Source of the DNA: an uncultured Erythrobacteraceae bacterium
GTDB taxonomy: Bacteria > Pseudomonadota > Alphaproteobacteria > Sphingomonadales > Sphingomonadaceae
Assembly: GCA_946482075.1 (NCBI GenBank)
Contig: CAMLQG010000019.1
Location: 1 to 43,036, forward strand
Direction of reading: 5' to 3'
Length of the DNA stretch: 43,036 nucleotides
Shown here: positions 41,243-43,036 of the stretch, piece by piece
How the letters are laid out: every line of letters begins with the position of its first letter
How positions within the stretch are numbered: position 1 is the stretch's first letter
Made by a program: the position numbers and the translations under genes
The notes under the pieces: generated by a model
The model's input: only the letters and a program-made list of their open reading frames with translations
What the model was told of the DNA's origin: nothing
Databases searched by the model: none

Positions 41243-41291
41243 CCGGATGATCATGCTTACGCCACTCAGGGAAGAAAGCATGATCATCCGG
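41243..41291. promoter_or_regulatory. 16-bp inverted repeat reaching the epoxide hydrolase ribosome binding site
   Basis: CCGGATGATCATGCTT (41243-41258) and AAGCATGATCATCCGG (41276-41291) are perfect reverse complements with a 17-nt loop. The last two Gs of the right arm are the first two of GGAGAG (41290-41295), the ribosome binding site for the ATG at 41303. It may be an operator in DNA, or an RNA hairpin that limits ribosome access. Confidence 0.65.
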
Positions 41292-41302
41292 AGAGAACCT
41301 TC

Positions 41303-42439
41303 ATGTCCGATGCCATCGTTCCGTTCACGCTGTCCGTGCCGCAAGGGGAGCTGGACGACCTCGCCAAGCGGCTGGACCTGACGCGCTGGCCAGAGGCAGA
41401 AACCGTCGATGACTGGAGTCAGGGCGTACCGCTTGCCGAGATGAAAAAGTTGGTCGATTACTGGCGCAATTCCTATGACTGGCGCCGTTGCGAGGCACAA
41501 TTGAACGGCTTCGGCCAGTACAAGACGGTGATCGACGGGCTGGAGTTCCATTTCCTGCATATCCGCTCGAAGCACGAGAACGCGATGCCGCTGATCCTGA
41601 CTCATGGCTGGCCAGGCTCGATCCTGGAATTCATGGGCGTGATCGGCCCGCTGACCGATCCCGCCGCACATGGCGGAACGGAAGCGGACGCATTTCACCT
41701 CGTGATTCCGTCCCTTCCCGGCTTCGGCTTTTCGGAAAGGCCATCCGCCACCGGCTGGCGGTGCGAACGGATCGCCGACGCCTGGGGCATGCTGATGAAG
41801 CGGCTCGGTTACGATCGCTGGTTCGCACAGGGCGGGGATTGGGGCGCGGTCGTCACACACCGGATCGCCCAGCAGAACGTGCCGGGCTGCGTGGGCGTGC
41901 ATTTCAACATGATGGTGGCACCGCCCCCGGCGGAGGCCTTGGCCAATCCCAGCCCGGAAGAGCAGGCGATACTGGCGAAGCTCGCGCATTATGAGGCGGT
42001 GGATTCCGGCTATATGAAGCAGCAGATCACCAAGCCGCAGACGATCGGCTATGGGCTGGTCGATTCCCCCGTGCTGCAGGCGGCCTGGATTTTCGAGAAA
42101 ATGTGGGCGTGGACCGACAACAAGGGCAGCCCTTACGACGCGCTGTCGATCGACCGGATCCTCGACAATATCACCTTGTATTGGCTCACCGGCACGGGTG
42201 CCTCGTCCGGGCGGCTCTATTGGCAAAGTGCGGATGCGATGAACACCGATCCGGTAACGCTGCCCGCCGCGCTGAGCGGTTTCCCCAAGGAAATCCTGTG
42301 GGCCGCGCGCAGCTGGCTGGGGCACATGAGCAATATCGTCTATTGGAACGAGGTGGAGGCGGGCGGCCATTTCGCTGCGTGGGAACAGCCGGAAATCTTC
42401 ACCAGAGAACTGCGTAAGGCGTTTGCGCTGATGAAATGA
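41303..42439 (+). CDS. Epoxide hydrolase (EHN plus alpha/beta hydrolase)
   Basis: The 378-residue enzyme opens with an epoxide hydrolase N-terminal domain (about 1-105: PFTLSVPQGELDDLAKRLDL, WPEAETVDDWSQGVPL) and continues with an alpha/beta hydrolase fold. HGWPGSILEF (about 102-111) holds the oxyanion-hole motif, GGDWGAVVTH (about 177-186) the nucleophile Asp, and EAGGHFAAWEQPE (about 353-365) the catalytic His; IPSLPGFGFSE is also typical. It should hydrate an epoxide to a diol, of juvenile-hormone or microsomal type; the substrate is unknown. The ATG at 41303 has GGAGAG 7 nt away. Frames extending to 41186 cross a large inverted repeat and are not favoured. Confidence 0.9.
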   Translation: MSDAIVPFTLSVPQGELDDLAKRLDLTRWPEAETVDDWSQGVPLAEMKKLVDYWRNSYDWRRCEAQLNGFGQYKTVIDGLEFHFLHIRSKHENAMPLILTHGWPGSILEFMGVIGPLTDPAAHGGTEADAFHLVIPSLPGFGFSERPSATGWRCERIADAWGMLMKRLGYDRWFAQGGDWGAVVTHRIAQQNVPGCVGVHFNMMVAPPPAEALANPSPEEQAILAKLAHYEAVDSGYMKQQITKPQTIGYGLVDSPVLQAAWIFEKMWAWTDNKGSPYDALSIDRILDNITLYWLTGTGASSGRLYWQSADAMNTDPVTLPAALSGFPKEILWAARSWLGHMSNIVYWNEVEAGGHFAAWEQPEIFTRELRKAFALMK

Positions 42440-42445
42440 AGCGGG

Positions 42446-42527
42446 CGTCATTGCGAGGACGGAAGGTCCGAAGCAATCCAGTGCCCCATGAGAAGTCCTG
42501 GATTGCCTCGCTACGCTCGCAATGACG
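42446..42527. repeat. Nested palindromic dispersed repeat between convergent genes
   Basis: The outer arms CGTCATTGCGAG (42446-42457) and CTCGCAATGACG (42516-42527) and the inner arms GCAATCCAG (42473-42481) and CTGGATTGC (42498-42506) are perfect inverted repeats. The element begins 7 nt after the epoxide hydrolase stop and ends 7 nt before the ilvC stop, so it fills the gap and can act as a bidirectional terminator. The GAAGCAATCC core recurs at 786-818. Confidence 0.8.
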
Positions 42528-42533
42528 TGAAGG

Positions 42534-43036
<503 letters not shown>

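Noticed and set aside
41147..42451. A long minus-strand extension in frame with yceI, which could be read as a fusion protein
   Set aside because: The extension is antisense to the epoxide hydrolase, while the yceI signal peptide starts cleanly at 41146.

Overview
The window reads as chromosomal DNA of a GC-rich alphaproteobacterium, most likely a member of the Sphingomonadales (Sphingomonadaceae or Erythrobacteraceae). Four things point there: the XrtA/PEP-CTERM regulatory trio (glycosyltransferase, PrsK, PrsR); a direct-repeat SOS box of the alphaproteobacterial type (GAAC-N7-GAAC) in front of imuA-imuB-dnaE2; a GGAAC-N16-CGTT promoter of the alphaproteobacterial general stress sigma factor EcfG; and short dispersed palindromes with the GTTCGTCCTGAGCTT core that I associate with sphingomonad genomes. 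There is no sign of a prophage, transposase, CRISPR array or integrated island. Most of the window is ordinary core and accessory chromosome.

Layout. Positions 1-3400 hold the end of a probable M20 amidohydrolase, then a rubrerythrin / Fe-S oxidoreductase / DUF3501 operon, a small membrane protein behind an EcfG-type promoter, and a second small membrane protein on the minus strand. Positions 3700-10400 hold a sugar transferase, the PrsK sensor kinase, the PrsR sigma-54 activator and a TPR protein, probably one transcription unit controlling exopolysaccharide and PEP-CTERM protein production. Positions 10600-15200 hold a BASS-type transporter, a DUF475/TerC membrane protein, panB and an APC amino acid permease. 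Positions 15300-20960 hold the SOS mutagenesis cassette imuA-imuB-dnaE2. Positions 20970-24440 hold a TetR regulator, an N-acyl-D-amino-acid deacylase-like amidohydrolase and an LLM oxidoreductase.

Positions 24500-32670 are the phosphate regulon on the minus strand, in the order phoR, pstS, pstC, pstA, pstB, phoU, phoB. A good Pho box lies between phoR and pstS. Just upstream of phoR is a gene whose product joins a Phd/YefM antitoxin-like N-terminus to two PAS-like domains. Positions 32690-33330 carry an AT-rich control region, an unexplained plus-strand unit (short ORF plus intrinsic terminator) and two almost identical tRNA-Glu genes. The rest carries recJ, a secreted protein of unknown function, a flavodoxin-like protein, an unknown protein, leuA with a possible leader peptide, a small I78-inhibitor lipoprotein, yceI, an epoxide hydrolase and the 3' part of ilvC.

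The best candidates for something undescribed are the Phd/YefM-PAS fusion with clustered half-sites upstream, the plus-strand unit at about 32880-33097, the leuA leader, and the 16-bp inverted repeat that reaches the epoxide hydrolase ribosome binding site. None of these is proved by sequence alone.
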